Notes: a model not told the origin generated them from the sequence alone. Counted from the first letter of the stretch, positions 27,984-37,095 are shown. The stretch is DNA of 64,000 bases from Calditrichales bacterium MX18-03 (GCA_021083345.1 JAJGRE010000002.1:558001-622000); one strand, 5' to 3'. Numbers and translations are program-made.

Positions 27984-29111
27984 TCAGCCGAAAATCTTGT
28001 GCATTCTGTCACAATAATATTGCACGTTTTCCCATTTTGCATCCGGTGCTATCCTGTGATCGGGGCAAGGTATGTAGCCGCCCAGTTCTACCAACGGCAT
28101 CAATCGCTGAATCTCTTTATCGATAGCAGCATAATCATAAGCAAATACCGTCTTGTTCATTCCGCCGACACCCCGGATCTCCTTCCCGTACTGCTGGCGC
28201 CAGGGCTTGATGCTGGCACTCCAGGTTCCGACCTCAATGGGAAACATTGTATTGACTCCATTCTTTATCCATGTAGGGATTAGTGAGTCGATCAGGCCGT
28301 CGCAGTCAAGGGAGGCAATATTGATCCCGTATGCTGCAGCCAGCTCCGTTATCCGCTTGTAATGGGGCCCTATTTTTTCGTCAAAGACGGCGGGTTTGAC
28401 CAGTGGTCCGTTCTTAAAGCAAATATCCTCCCAAAAGTGTATGAAGTCAAATTTCGCTCCCGAGGACAGCATACGTTCCGTCACCCGGTAGCAAAGCGTC
28501 CCTACCGTATCGATAATCTCATCGTATAATTCCTCATCATCAGCGTATAAATAGCTGATCCCTTCAACGCCCATCCAGTTCCTGATCTGTCCGAAAAGGC
28601 TCTTGCAGTATAGCCCCAACGGTTCATCCCTTGTCTCGGAATCGAGCACCGCTGTTTGGATCGCTGCACTGTCAAAACGCTCTTCAGAATATTGTAGGCG
28701 TGGAAGATAATGCTCCTCCCAAGACTTGCGGTCCGTCAGCAAATGTCCCACCTCAGCAGGGATGGAGCGTACCCCTTTCTTCTGAAGGACAATCGCGCCG
28801 TCTTCATTCAGATACTTGTATGTCCCGTTACTCAGCTCCTCAATTACTTTAGGCTCAAAGGCGGGGAAAAGCGAAGAAAACCCCGATCTGTCCTGAAAAG
28901 TCGTATAGTAGTTGAAATCAAAACCCAGCTTTTTTGACAAGGCTTTTTCGTTTGGACTTCCATCCGCCACGTCCGTGATCTCTTCGGGCTTCAAATGGCC
29001 TTCGTCACACCATTTCTGCAGGGTTTCCTCCCAGTAGCCGAAATGCACCACCGGTAAACGGTCATAATTTTCATAGTTCAGAATTGCTTTCACTCTCTGC
29101 CTGTTATTCAT
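27984..29111 (-). CDS. Uroporphyrinogen-decarboxylase-like (URO-D/MtaA) protein
   Basis: A 375-residue protein of the URO-D superfamily, whose non-haem members are cobalamin methyltransferases (MtaA, CmuA, MtbA). Typical are the N-terminal 'RQRVKAILNYENYDRLPVVH' and the C-terminal 'PCPDHRIAPDAKWENV' ('GGYIPxxDH' pattern). ATG 29111 has AAAGGGAGG upstream. It is the last gene of the rhamnose transport operon, 50 bases after rhaM. URO-D-like genes recur in sugar and glycoside loci, where their role is unknown; no corrinoid protein is seen here. Confidence 0.8.
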   Translation of the reverse strand: MNNRQRVKAILNYENYDRLPVVHFGYWEETLQKWCDEGHLKPEEITDVADGSPNEKALSKKLGFDFNYYTTFQDRSGFSSLFPAFEPKVIEELSNGTYKYLNEDGAIVLQKKGVRSIPAEVGHLLTDRKSWEEHYLPRLQYSEERFDSAAIQTAVLDSETRDEPLGLYCKSLFGQIRNWMGVEGISYLYADDEELYDEIIDTVGTLCYRVTERMLSSGAKFDFIHFWEDICFKNGPLVKPAVFDEKIGPHYKRITELAAAYGINIASLDCDGLIDSLIPTWIKNGVNTMFPIEVGTWSASIKPWRQQYGKEIRGVGGMNKTVFAYDYAAIDKEIQRLMPLVELGGYIPCPDHRIAPDAKWENVQYYCDRMHKIFG

Positions 29112-29161
29112 CCTGATGCCTCCCTTTACAAGTCTGCAGCCTGCCGCATTACGCATTGGGC

Positions 29162-29488
29162 TTATTTAAGATAAAACACTTCACGCATGGATTTTATCGG
29201 TTCTGTATCGTTAAAATCAAAGGATCCCTTCACCATTTTGGATGTAATGGCATTCCAACGGTTGCACACTTCGCTCCCTGCAATGTATGCGAAAGCAGCT
29301 TCAACATCATCACACTCGAAGCAGTAGAAAAATTGGTTCCCGTTTTGAAAAATGGAATAATTCCTTATTCCTGCTTTACTGTGCTCTTCAAGGATTTCCT
29401 GCCACGGCTCCAGATGCATCTTCACATACTCCTCGAGGCACTCGTCCTTTATCTGCCATGTCCATGCAAACTTATTGCTGTTTTCCAT
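29162..29488 (-). CDS. rhaM: L-rhamnose mutarotase
   Basis: A 108-residue protein of the RhaM/DUF718 family, which interconverts alpha and beta anomers of L-rhamnose. Family landmarks: 'FAWTWQIKDECLEEYVKMH' at the N-terminus, 'GIRNYSIFQNGNQFFYCFEC' in the middle, and 'WNAITSKM' near the end. ATG 29488 has AAGGAGGT upstream; the frame to 29512 starts before that site. It follows the binding-protein gene across a hairpin and precedes the URO-D-like gene. Its presence supports rhamnose as the transported sugar. Confidence 0.85.
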   Translation of the reverse strand: MENSNKFAWTWQIKDECLEEYVKMHLEPWQEILEEHSKAGIRNYSIFQNGNQFFYCFECDDVEAAFAYIAGSEVCNRWNAITSKMVKGSFDFNDTEPIKSMREVFYLK

Positions 29489-29539
29489 TCTGCCGCCACC
29501 TCCTTCAAGCAATTTTCACCTTTTCATGTTTTAAAGGAA

Positions 29540-29571
29540 CTCCTCCTGCGAACGGTCTGCCGCAGGAGGAG
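29540..29571 (-). terminator. Hairpin between binding-protein gene and rhaM
   Basis: Stem CTCCTCCTGCG/CGCAGGAGGAG (11 bp) with a ten-base loop, followed on the minus strand by a weak T-run. Likely a partial terminator or a 3' stabiliser of the binding-protein mRNA. Confidence 0.55.
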
Positions 29572-29601
29572 CTCTTTATCTTTCAAGTTTCCTGGCGCGT
29601 A

Positions 29602-30663
29602 TTAATAAACCGACTTCCACTCGCCTATGTTCTTTGCGTCAAATTTGAAGGGGTCGCCCAGCATGATCTGAGTTCCGTCGCCATCTGCAATGACTTCTTT
29701 GTCGCCAAGCTTGCCGGCATTGAACTTGTCTCCGACCTTCCCTGTGATCTTGCCTTCTACCAGCGCAAAGGCAGCATAACCGGTGAGGTAACCTACATCG
29801 ATGGGGTTCCAGAGGTACATCCACGGGCAAACGCCGCTTTCGATATATTCAGCCATTTCACTTGGGAGTCCGAGACCTGTCAGCTGGACCTTGCCCTTGA
29901 GGCCCTTGTCCGTAAGAACTTTGCCTGCTGCTGCAATACCAACTGTTGTAGGCGCGATGATGCCCTTAAGGTTCGGATAGGATTTCAGCAAGGCTTCGGT
30001 TTCAGAAACGCTCTTATCTCTGAGGTCGTCGCCGTAAGCGACTTTGACAAGCTTAACATCCTTGTATTTCGGATCTTCCAGTTCCTTCTTCATCCATTCA
30101 ATCCAGGTATTCTGGTTTGTTGCCTGTGAAGTTGCACTAAGAACAGCTATTTCACCGCTGCCGCCAATCATTTCCACAACAGCCTGAACTTCAACACGGC
30201 CTATTCTTTCAGGGTCTGCCTGATTGACATGGACCATACGGCTCTGTGCATTAACTGCCGAGTCTGCAGAAAGAACCTTTATGCCCGCATCCATTGCTTT
30301 CTTGAGAGCCGGCTGAAGTGCATCAGGATCATTCCCTGTAAGGGCTATGCAATCCACTTTCTGTGCTATGAGCTCTTCAATCATCTGAATCTGTGCTTCT
30401 GCTGTAGGCTGGTCCGGTGCCTTCAGGATCGCTTCGCCGCCAAGCTCTTCGATGGCTGTCTTAAATCCGTCCATTTGCTTTTCGCCATAGGGGTTTCCGG
30501 TATTCTTAAAGATAAACGCAAACTTCTTTTTTGCTTCCGGTTTTTGTTCCGTCGTCGTCGTCTGAGTCTCCGTGTTCGTTGATGCGGGCTGTGGTGCCGC
30601 ACATCCTGCCAATAAGGACACCATCATGATGACTGCCAGTATTAATGCCAATACCTTTTTCAT
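29602..30663 (-). CDS. Rhamnose-type ABC transporter substrate-binding lipoprotein
   Basis: A 353-residue periplasmic-binding-protein-like lipoprotein. The signal peptide ends in the lipobox 'SLLAGCAAPQP'; a Thr/Glu-rich linker follows. The mature part is a type I sugar-binding domain ('KFAFIFKNTGNPYGEKQMDG', 'CIALTGNDPDALQPALKKAM'), like the rhamnose/autoinducer-2 binding group. Good GGGAGG ribosome site. It is encoded after the two permeases, separated by 145 bases that contain a hairpin, a usual way to make more binding protein than permease. Confidence 0.9.
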   Translation of the reverse strand: MKKVLALILAVIMMVSLLAGCAAPQPASTNTETQTTTTEQKPEAKKKFAFIFKNTGNPYGEKQMDGFKTAIEELGGEAILKAPDQPTAEAQIQMIEELIAQKVDCIALTGNDPDALQPALKKAMDAGIKVLSADSAVNAQSRMVHVNQADPERIGRVEVQAVVEMIGGSGEIAVLSATSQATNQNTWIEWMKKELEDPKYKDVKLVKVAYGDDLRDKSVSETEALLKSYPNLKGIIAPTTVGIAAAGKVLTDKGLKGKVQLTGLGLPSEMAEYIESGVCPWMYLWNPIDVGYLTGYAAFALVEGKITGKVGDKFNAGKLGDKEVIADGDGTQIMLGDPFKFDAKNIGEWKSVY

Positions 30664-30756
30664 TTTTCTTCCTCCCTATTTTTGTTTTGTTATATACAAG
30701 ACAGCTTGCAGCTGCCGTATACCCGGTTAAGACCTGTTTTTGGCAATACGATACCA

Positions 30757-30786
30757 GACCCTCGCCTTTTTGAGCTAAACAGGGTC
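30757..30786 (-). promoter_or_regulatory. Stem-loop between permease and binding-protein genes
   Basis: Inverted GACCCT/AGGGTC with an 18-base loop in the 145-base gap. No strong U-run; may stabilise or limit the transcript end. Nothing else recognisable in the gap except the AACAAAACAAAAATAGGGAGG leader. Confidence 0.35.
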
Positions 30787-30808
30787 AATTTCGGGGCGGC
30801 AATACCTT

Positions 30809-31810
30809 TTAAGAGGTTTTTTGAACCTTGCCCCATTTTTTGAAATTGAACTTGAGATTGGGGATCATGACAGCAAATATTAGAAGTAGGCCGATGATGA
30901 TCAGCAAAGCCTGAGCAGGTACGTTTTTCAGTCCAAGTCCATAGCGCAGGAAGCCTATCAGGAAAATGGATATGATGGCACCTGTAAGCTTTCCTTTCCC
31001 GCCGGTGGAGCTGATGCCGCCAAGGACCACCATGGCAATGACATCCAGCTCATAACCGCTGGCAACGTTGGGTCTCGTGCTTCCCATCCTCGATGTCAGG
31101 AATAGAGCGGTCACAGCTGACATAAAACCGGTCAGTGTGAAAACAATGACTTTTATTTTATCGACCTGGATACCGGAAAATCTGCTGGCGGTGATATTGT
31201 TTCCCATCGCGTAGACCCGTCTTCCGAAGGTCGTTTTGTGTAGCAGCAATCCAAAGACCACCGCAAATACGGCAAATACGATGAGGATGAAAGGAATGCC
31301 GCCCACGTAGCCCCAGCCCAAAAACTTATACCATGCCGGGAACTTGCCGGACGCCTGATCCTCAAGAATAATATACGCAATACCGCGATAAATAATCATG
31401 GTGGAAAGGGTGACGATGACCGCCGACAGTTCTTTAAATTTAACAATCAGCAAGCCGTTAAGAAAACCGCATAATGTACCCACCAACAGACAGATGATTA
31501 TGGCCAGTGCCATCGGGACGCCCAAGTTGTAGGATACGGCCATCACGACTGCCGACAAGGCCACAGTGGAAGCTACTGAAATGTCAATATCAGCCAGGAT
31601 GATGACAAAAACCATAGGCAGAACGATGAAGGCTTTATCAAGAAAAGTCATCGTGGCATCCAAAAGCTTTTTGGGATCCAAATAATAAGGGGACAGGAAC
31701 GTATTGATAATATTGATGACGACAAATAACAGCACCAGCATCCATTCCCATTGGAAGAAAAAGCTTTTCAGGTTGAATTCCTTTTTTGCGATTATATTTT
31801 TCTCTTTCAT
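30809..31810 (-). CDS. Sugar ABC transporter permease 2
   Basis: A 333-residue permease of the ribose/rhamnose class (BPD_transp_2). About nine or ten helices are visible. The family cytoplasmic loop is 'FGRRVYAMGNNITASRFSGI' near residue 190, with 'IAMVVLGGISSTGGKGKLTG' near 258. Start ATG three bases after the stop of permease 1. The two permeases probably form a heterodimer in the membrane. Substrate taken from context: L-rhamnose. Confidence 0.9.
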   Translation of the reverse strand: MKEKNIIAKKEFNLKSFFFQWEWMLVLLFVVINIINTFLSPYYLDPKKLLDATMTFLDKAFIVLPMVFVIILADIDISVASTVALSAVVMAVSYNLGVPMALAIIICLLVGTLCGFLNGLLIVKFKELSAVIVTLSTMIIYRGIAYIILEDQASGKFPAWYKFLGWGYVGGIPFILIVFAVFAVVFGLLLHKTTFGRRVYAMGNNITASRFSGIQVDKIKVIVFTLTGFMSAVTALFLTSRMGSTRPNVASGYELDVIAMVVLGGISSTGGKGKLTGAIISIFLIGFLRYGLGLKNVPAQALLIIIGLLLIFAVMIPNLKFNFKKWGKVQKTS

Positions 31811-31813
31811 AGC

Positions 31814-32821
31814 TTATATCTTCCTCCATATGAGATTATTCCGGTCTACACTCCGCTTGACCAGCGCATTTGTGATGACGGCGATCAGAATGATGCCACC
31901 CTGTATAGCCATCTGCCAGAAGGGGGATACATTGATAAGCGGCAGTGCGTTATTCAGAATACCCAGAAGAAGGGCACCCAGTACGATTCCGGAAATCTTC
32001 CCTGAGCCGCCTGCAATGTTGACACCGCCCAGTACACAGGCTGCGATGACGTTCAGTTCAAAACCCATTGCCGTATCGCCCTGAGCCGAAGCAAACTTAG
32101 ATACCCAAAGGACACCGGCTAGCCCGGCCAGCGCACCCATGATGGTATAAACCAGGCACAGGATCTTTTCGTTATTGATACCGCTGATTTTTGCGGATTC
32201 AGGGTTGCTGCCCACCGCATAGATCTGTCTGCCGGTTCTGGTATGGTTGATGAAGTAGTAGAACACGACATAAATGACAATCGCTATAAAAATCAACGTA
32301 TTGATTCCGAAAATCGAGCTTGTGGCAATCCCTTTGAAGCTTACAGACATTTGATGGGCGCTGACCCATTTTCCCCCGCTGATCATGAAGGTCAGGCCTC
32401 TGAACACGTTCATCATGCCTAAGGTTGCAATGATCGGCGGGACACCGGTCTTGGCTATGACAAGGCCGATCAGTGCGCCGCAAGCCATACCGATCAATGT
32501 GCCGAGCAGTATGGCAAACAGCGGATGGAGATCGGGGTTTGCCTTTACCGTCAATGCGGAAATCATGCCGGATAAAGCCAGGGTTGCACCGATGGAAAGA
32601 TCGATGCCTCTCGTAACGATAACCAGCATCATTCCCACGGAAAGGATACTGAGTATGGCCGTATTGGTGATCATATCGTCGATATTTTCCAGTGTCATAA
32701 AGCTGGAATTCCGGAGCTGCACCATAATGGAAAGCAGCAGGATAAATCCCAGCAGTCCCAGCTCCCTGAATTTTGCTATATTGATGCTGTTGAAGCTTTT
32801 ATTCAGAACCTTTTCAGCCAT
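31814..32821 (-). CDS. Sugar ABC transporter permease 1
   Basis: A 335-residue permease of the same family. Conserved loop 'TGRQIYAVGSNPESAKISGI' near residue 192 and 'IAACVLGGVNIAGGSGKISG' near 258. N-terminal 'LIVTRGIDLSIGATLALSGM' region near residue 66 is typical of RbsC. It is 28 bases after the ATPase gene and directly upstream of permease 2. Confidence 0.92.
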   Translation of the reverse strand: MAEKVLNKSFNSINIAKFRELGLLGFILLLSIMVQLRNSSFMTLENIDDMITNTAILSILSVGMMLVIVTRGIDLSIGATLALSGMISALTVKANPDLHPLFAILLGTLIGMACGALIGLVIAKTGVPPIIATLGMMNVFRGLTFMISGGKWVSAHQMSVSFKGIATSSIFGINTLIFIAIVIYVVFYYFINHTRTGRQIYAVGSNPESAKISGINNEKILCLVYTIMGALAGLAGVLWVSKFASAQGDTAMGFELNVIAACVLGGVNIAGGSGKISGIVLGALLLGILNNALPLINVSPFWQMAIQGGIILIAVITNALVKRSVDRNNLIWRKI

Positions 32822-32849
32822 TGCAAACTCTCCTTCTCGTCTCTTATCG

Positions 32850-34370
32850 TCATATCGCTGCTCTTTCAGCTTCCGCGTGACCTCTCATCATTGCCGCTTC
32901 AAGTATTGCTTCCTGCGTCGCAGTACTTCTTTCAAAGGTCGCTGTGATTCTCCCCTCACGCATGACCGCTATCCTGTCGCACATCCCCAACACTTCCGGC
33001 ATCTCCGATGAGATCATGATCACGCCGTACCCCTGGCATGCCAGGTCGCTCATTATTTCGTGAATGGCTGATTTCGCACCGACATCCACACCCTTCGTCG
33101 GTTCATCCAGGATCATGACCTTCAGATCGGCTGTCAGCAGCTTTGCGACAACTACCTTCTGCTGGTTTCCGCCTGATAATAAGCTTGCATGGTCGAAAAT
33201 ACTGTTTGCCTTGACCTGCACTTTCTCCGACAGGTTTTTGGCCATTTCAGATTCCTTGCCATCATTCAACCATCCGTTGTTTGAAAGCTTCTCAATGACA
33301 GGCAGCGTAATATTCCTGCCGATTTCCCAGTTCAGCACCAGTCCCTGCTTTTGTCTGTCCTCCGGCAGATATCCGATGCCAAGTTTCATCGCTGTTTGAG
33401 GATGGTCTATTTCTACCTTTCTGCCTTCCAGGTGTACGCTGCCTCGTTCGTAGTCCAGTATACCGAAAATAGCCTGGCATACCTCCGTCCGGCCTGCGCC
33501 TACAAGGCCTGTAAGCCCCAGTATCTCTCCTTTTCTGAGCGTAAAGGATATATCTTCAAAATACCCTGTTTTGCCAAGGCCTTCCACTCTCAGCAGTTCT
33601 TCCCCGATGTCAGCCTTTTTCTTAGGGAACAGCTGGGTGATTTCACGGCCCACCATAGCAACGATCAGGTCGTCATTTGAAATCTCATTGACGCCCCAGG
33701 TGCCGATATACTTGGAATCCCTGAAAACCGTCACTCTGCCCGCCAAGCGGTACATATCCTCAAACCGATGGGATATGAAGATGATGGAAGCACCGTTATC
33801 CCTGAGCTGCTCGGTTATTCTGTAAAGCTCCTCGCTTTCACGTTTTGTAAGGGCGGCCGTCGGTTCATCCATAATGATGATTTTGGCATTTGTGGAAAGC
33901 GCCTTGGCGATTTCTACAATCTGCTGCTGCGCGACACTGAGAGCTCCCATCTGAACCTTGGGGTCAAAATTAGCTCCTAATTGATCCAATAGCTTTTTCG
34001 CTTCCTCGTGCATCTCTTTCCAGAGAATCCTGTTGGTTCCCTTTTGTACTTTTTCGTGCCCTATAAAGATATTTTCCGTAACACTTAAGTCGGGATAACA
34101 GGTCACATGCTGATATATTGCTGCAATGCCCAGCTTTTGGGCATCCTTCGGATTTCTGATCTCTATCCGGTGGCCGTTCAGGTACAGCTCCCCTTCATCC
34201 GGCTGGTAGACCCCTGTAATAATTTTGATGAATGTGGACTTGCCTGCACCGTTTTCTCCCATCAAAGCATGGATTTCTCCCTGCTCTAATTGAAAATGAA
34301 CATTGTCCAGGGCCTTGACTCCCGGAAATACTTTCGTGATACCCTTTAGCTCTAGAACAAAATCAGCCAT
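32850..34370 (-). CDS. Sugar ABC transporter ATP-binding protein (tandem, RbsA-type) A
   Basis: A 506-residue double ATPase. First half: Walker A 'GENGAGKST', signature 'LSVAQQQIVEIAKAL', Walker B 'IIIMDEPTAAL'. Second half: degenerate Walker A 'GLVGAGRTEV', good signature 'LSGGNQQKVVVAKLL', Walker B 'VMILDEPTKGVDVG'. This asymmetry is normal for RbsA/AraG. ATG 34370 has AGGAG seven bases upstream; GTG 34388 overlaps that site. It is first in the transporter operon, behind a 282-base gap carrying TGTTC repeats. Confidence 0.93.
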   Translation of the reverse strand: MADFVLELKGITKVFPGVKALDNVHFQLEQGEIHALMGENGAGKSTFIKIITGVYQPDEGELYLNGHRIEIRNPKDAQKLGIAAIYQHVTCYPDLSVTENIFIGHEKVQKGTNRILWKEMHEEAKKLLDQLGANFDPKVQMGALSVAQQQIVEIAKALSTNAKIIIMDEPTAALTKRESEELYRITEQLRDNGASIIFISHRFEDMYRLAGRVTVFRDSKYIGTWGVNEISNDDLIVAMVGREITQLFPKKKADIGEELLRVEGLGKTGYFEDISFTLRKGEILGLTGLVGAGRTEVCQAIFGILDYERGSVHLEGRKVEIDHPQTAMKLGIGYLPEDRQKQGLVLNWEIGRNITLPVIEKLSNNGWLNDGKESEMAKNLSEKVQVKANSIFDHASLLSGGNQQKVVVAKLLTADLKVMILDEPTKGVDVGAKSAIHEIMSDLACQGYGVIMISSEMPEVLGMCDRIAVMREGRITATFERSTATQEAILEAAMMRGHAEAERAAI

Positions 34371-34463
34371 ATCGATACTCCTGTTCACGCATATCTAAAT
34401 TTAAAAATGATTCCGGAGAAAATGTTAAGGTTCGTCCTAAGACTGTTTAGTTATTTTCTTTTA

Positions 34464-34500
34464 TGTTCATTTGTGTTCTATTTATATATATTCTATGTTC
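34464..34500. promoter_or_regulatory. TGTTC direct repeats, candidate DeoR operator of the transporter operon
   Basis: TGTTC at 34464, again at 34474 (ten bases apart, TGTTC-ATTTG-TGTTC) and a third at 34496. The same repeat lies upstream of the DeoR gene at 36981. Between the second and third copies, the minus strand has an AT-rich TATATATAAAT that could be the -10 box. The rest of the gap 34371-34652 shows nothing else. Confidence 0.5.
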
Positions 34501-34652
34501 TTTTGGAAAATCCTTCTTCCCAAAAATAAATTTTACAGAAAAAAAAGCATGGTTGCATTTTGGGATGAAACACTGATTTTTCAGTATGTCTTCAAGTCTG
34601 CAGCATGCTAAAGCTCTATTGCGAACAATGTTTATTTTTGTTTTTTTGTGTA

Positions 34653-36149
34653 TTATCCCCTGCCGCCTGATGCATAATACAGGATATCCTCCTGTGAGAC
34701 CTCTCCCTTATTGAAAATTCCACGCGCTTCCCCATTATACATCACCATGACCCGATCACACATGCCCACAATTTCCGAGAGGTCGGAGGAAATCATGACC
34801 ACTGAGGCGCCGGAGGTAACAAGCTCATTGATGATATTGTATATGTCCACCTTGGAGCCGATATCGATACCGGCGGTAGGTTCTTCAATAAAAAGAATTT
34901 TAGCGTTTGCAAACAGCCATTTGGCAAAAATGACCTTCTTTTGATTGCCGCCGCTCAGATTATTGACAATTTCATTTTCACTGGCCATGATTTCCAGCCT
35001 TTCAATCAGATCCTTGGCCGCTTCTGCCTCTGTCGTTCTCTCAATAAAGCCCAGCTTTGACACCCGCTCCATGTTGGTAATCGTTACATTTTCCTGTATG
35101 GGCGCATTGGTTATGAGTCCTTCCGACGTACCGATGCCGGTAACAAAACACAATCCGTTCAGCTTCGCCATATGGGGTGTTATGGATTTGAAAAGCTTGC
35201 CGTTGATATACAGGCTGCCTTCATAAGGGCCTTCAAACCCGCATAATACCTTTGTCAGGGTGCGTCTGCCAGATCCGCTCAAGCCGGTTATGCCCAAGAT
35301 CTCGCCTTTCTTTATACTGAAGCTGATGTCCTTTAGCTTCCCACCGTAACTCAGCCCCTCAACACGCAGCTGCTCCTTGCCGAGTTTGACCTTCAGCTTG
35401 GGGTACCGGTCCTCCAGTTCTTTGCCCGCCATTGCTTTAATGATCCCGTTAATATCGACCTCATCAATGCTGCAGCTCTGTATCACCTTGCCATCCCTGA
35501 TAACGGTGACCTGATCGGCGATCCGCTTGATTTCTTCAAGCCGGTGGGAAATATAGATGATGGTGACGCCCAGCTTTTTCAGGTCGCCGATGACCTTGAA
35601 AAGGATGTCAATTTCATGATCTGTCAACGCAGCAGTGGGCTCATCCATAATGATGATATTGGCATTCTGGGAAACAGCTTTGATGATTTCGACGAACTTT
35701 TGCTGCCCCATGCCCAGTGTATTGACAGGCCTGCGGGGGTTCAGCTTCAGCCCGAAATAATCCAGATACTTCTGCGTGTCCTCATAGGCTTTTTCCCAGT
35801 CGATGAGCTTGCACCACCTGGGATTCTTCATAGGCTCTCTCCGGATATAGACGTTTTCGGTAATGTTCAGATCGGGAAAAAGCCGGATCTCCTGGTATAT
35901 CATCGCGATGCCCAACTCCTGTGCCTGCTTGGGGCTGTTTATCGCAACCTTGCTGCCTTCAATAAGGATATCTCCGGAATCCGGCATATGCAAGCCCGCC
36001 AGGATCTTCATCAGCGTTGATTTCCCCGCTCCGTTTTCTCCGATGAGGGCATGCACCTGCCCCTTGCCCGCACAGAAATCCACCTGATCCAGGACAACAT
36101 TATCATTAAATTGTTTTGTTATCTTTCTCATCTCTAAGAAGTTATTCAA
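34653..36149 (-). CDS. Sugar ABC transporter ATP-binding protein (tandem, RbsA-type) B
   Basis: A 498-residue double ATPase. First half: Walker A 'GENGAGKST', 'LGMGQQKFVEIIKAV', 'IIIMDEPTAAL'. Second half: 'GLSGSGRRTL', 'LSGGNQKKVIFAKWL', 'ILFIEEPTAGIDIG'. TTG 36149 with AGAGGGAG just upstream gives the usual RbsA N-terminus 'LNNFLEMRKITKQFNDNVVL'; longer frames (ATG 36170, 36275) are less likely. It follows the DeoR gene by 61 bases and has no permease of its own; the next genes are ATPase A and two permeases. A second ATPase for the same permeases, or part of a lost transporter. Confidence 0.9.
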   Translation of the reverse strand: MNNFLEMRKITKQFNDNVVLDQVDFCAGKGQVHALIGENGAGKSTLMKILAGLHMPDSGDILIEGSKVAINSPKQAQELGIAMIYQEIRLFPDLNITENVYIRREPMKNPRWCKLIDWEKAYEDTQKYLDYFGLKLNPRRPVNTLGMGQQKFVEIIKAVSQNANIIIMDEPTAALTDHEIDILFKVIGDLKKLGVTIIYISHRLEEIKRIADQVTVIRDGKVIQSCSIDEVDINGIIKAMAGKELEDRYPKLKVKLGKEQLRVEGLSYGGKLKDISFSIKKGEILGITGLSGSGRRTLTKVLCGFEGPYEGSLYINGKLFKSITPHMAKLNGLCFVTGIGTSEGLITNAPIQENVTITNMERVSKLGFIERTTEAEAAKDLIERLEIMASENEIVNNLSGGNQKKVIFAKWLFANAKILFIEEPTAGIDIGSKVDIYNIINELVTSGASVVMISSDLSEIVGMCDRVMVMYNGEARGIFNKGEVSQEDILYYASGGRG

Positions 36150-36210
36150 GCGGCTCCCTCTTTTCATCATATAGCTGGGACACAGTCTCAAAGGCATCTG
36201 GAATAACGGT

Positions 36211-36981
36211 CTATTCAAACTCAAAGGTGGTATACAGCTTAATGGCATGCTCGAAGAAGTGCTTCTTGTACTCATTGGGTACCTGTTTGTTGGTAATCAC
36301 TTTTTTTGCCATATTCAAATCACCCAGTCTGGCGAAAGCAGTGCGGTTGAATTTGGTATAATCGGCAACGGCTATGATTTCGTTGGAAATCTTTTTGACC
36401 TCCTGGATCACCATGACCTCTTCATAGCTGTCCACCGTGTAGCCGGAATCAAAGTTGACGCCTTTTACGCCGACAAAGGCTTTATTGATATAAATACCGT
36501 TCAGCGCCTGAAGCGCGAAGCCGCCTACCAGCGTAGAAGAGGATTGGATCAGGTCTCCGCCGGTTACGATGACCTTGATGCCGACGCTGTCCTTCAGTTC
36601 GTAAGCAATCATCAGGTCGTTGGTCACCACGGTAACCCTTCTATCCTTTATATTCCGCGCTATTTCCAGACAGGTGGTGCCGGGACTCAGAAATATCGCT
36701 TCACCGGTTTCTATCATTTGGGATGCAATTTTGCCGATCATCTTTTTCTCGCCCTGCAAGCTGTCTTCTGACACCGGCAGAGAAGCTTTCTGAATGCTCT
36801 CCTCGTTCAGGACGGCACCCCCATAGGTCTTGATCAGGAAGCCTTCCTGCTCCAGCTTGTCAAGATCCCTGCGTATAGTGACTTCCGTGACGGAAAAAAG
36901 CTCGCTCAGCTCAAAAACATCCACCCGTTTTTCTTTATACAATATTTCTTTGATCCGATTCTGTCTTTCTATAGCAAACAT
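36211..36981 (-). CDS. DeoR/GlpR-family transcriptional regulator (second copy)
   Basis: A 256-residue repressor. Winged-helix 'ERQNRIKEILYKEKRVDVFE' and 'VTEVTIRRDLDKLEQEGFLI', then the effector domain ('EAIFLSPGTTCLEIARNIKD', 'GGDLIQSSSTLVGGFALQAL'). ATG 36981 has AAGGAG eight bases upstream; the frame to 37023 has none. Its promoter carries the TGTTC repeat, so it is likely self-regulated. It is the natural candidate for controlling the rhamnose transporter. Confidence 0.92.
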   Translation of the reverse strand: MFAIERQNRIKEILYKEKRVDVFELSELFSVTEVTIRRDLDKLEQEGFLIKTYGGAVLNEESIQKASLPVSEDSLQGEKKMIGKIASQMIETGEAIFLSPGTTCLEIARNIKDRRVTVVTNDLMIAYELKDSVGIKVIVTGGDLIQSSSTLVGGFALQALNGIYINKAFVGVKGVNFDSGYTVDSYEEVMVIQEVKKISNEIIAVADYTKFNRTAFARLGDLNMAKKVITNKQVPNEYKKHFFEHAIKLYTTFEFE

Positions 36982-37035
36982 CCTAAAACTCCTTATGATG
37001 ATAATTAATCCAAAATAACCCACGCAATTTATAAG

Positions 37036-37065
37036 ATTATAACATAATTTTGTTCTTTTGTGTTC
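37036..37065 (-). promoter_or_regulatory. Promoter and TGTTC operator of the second DeoR gene
   Basis: Minus strand has an extended -10 TGTTATAAT (TATAAT at 37041-37036). The TGTTC-TTTTG-TGTTC direct repeat (37051-37065, plus-strand reading) covers the spacer and -35 zone, a good place for a repressor. Confidence 0.55.
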
Positions 37066-37095
37066 ATTTTAGTCAAATTATGCACCCATCGGAAC

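Noticed and set aside
29287-30129. 280-codon open frame on the plus strand
   Set aside because: Opposite the binding-protein and rhaM genes and across a terminator hairpin; shadow frame.
34371-34652. Riboswitch or small RNA in the gap before ATPase A
   Set aside because: AT-rich, with TGTTC repeats but no conserved stem-loop pattern that I recognise; treated as promoter/operator DNA.
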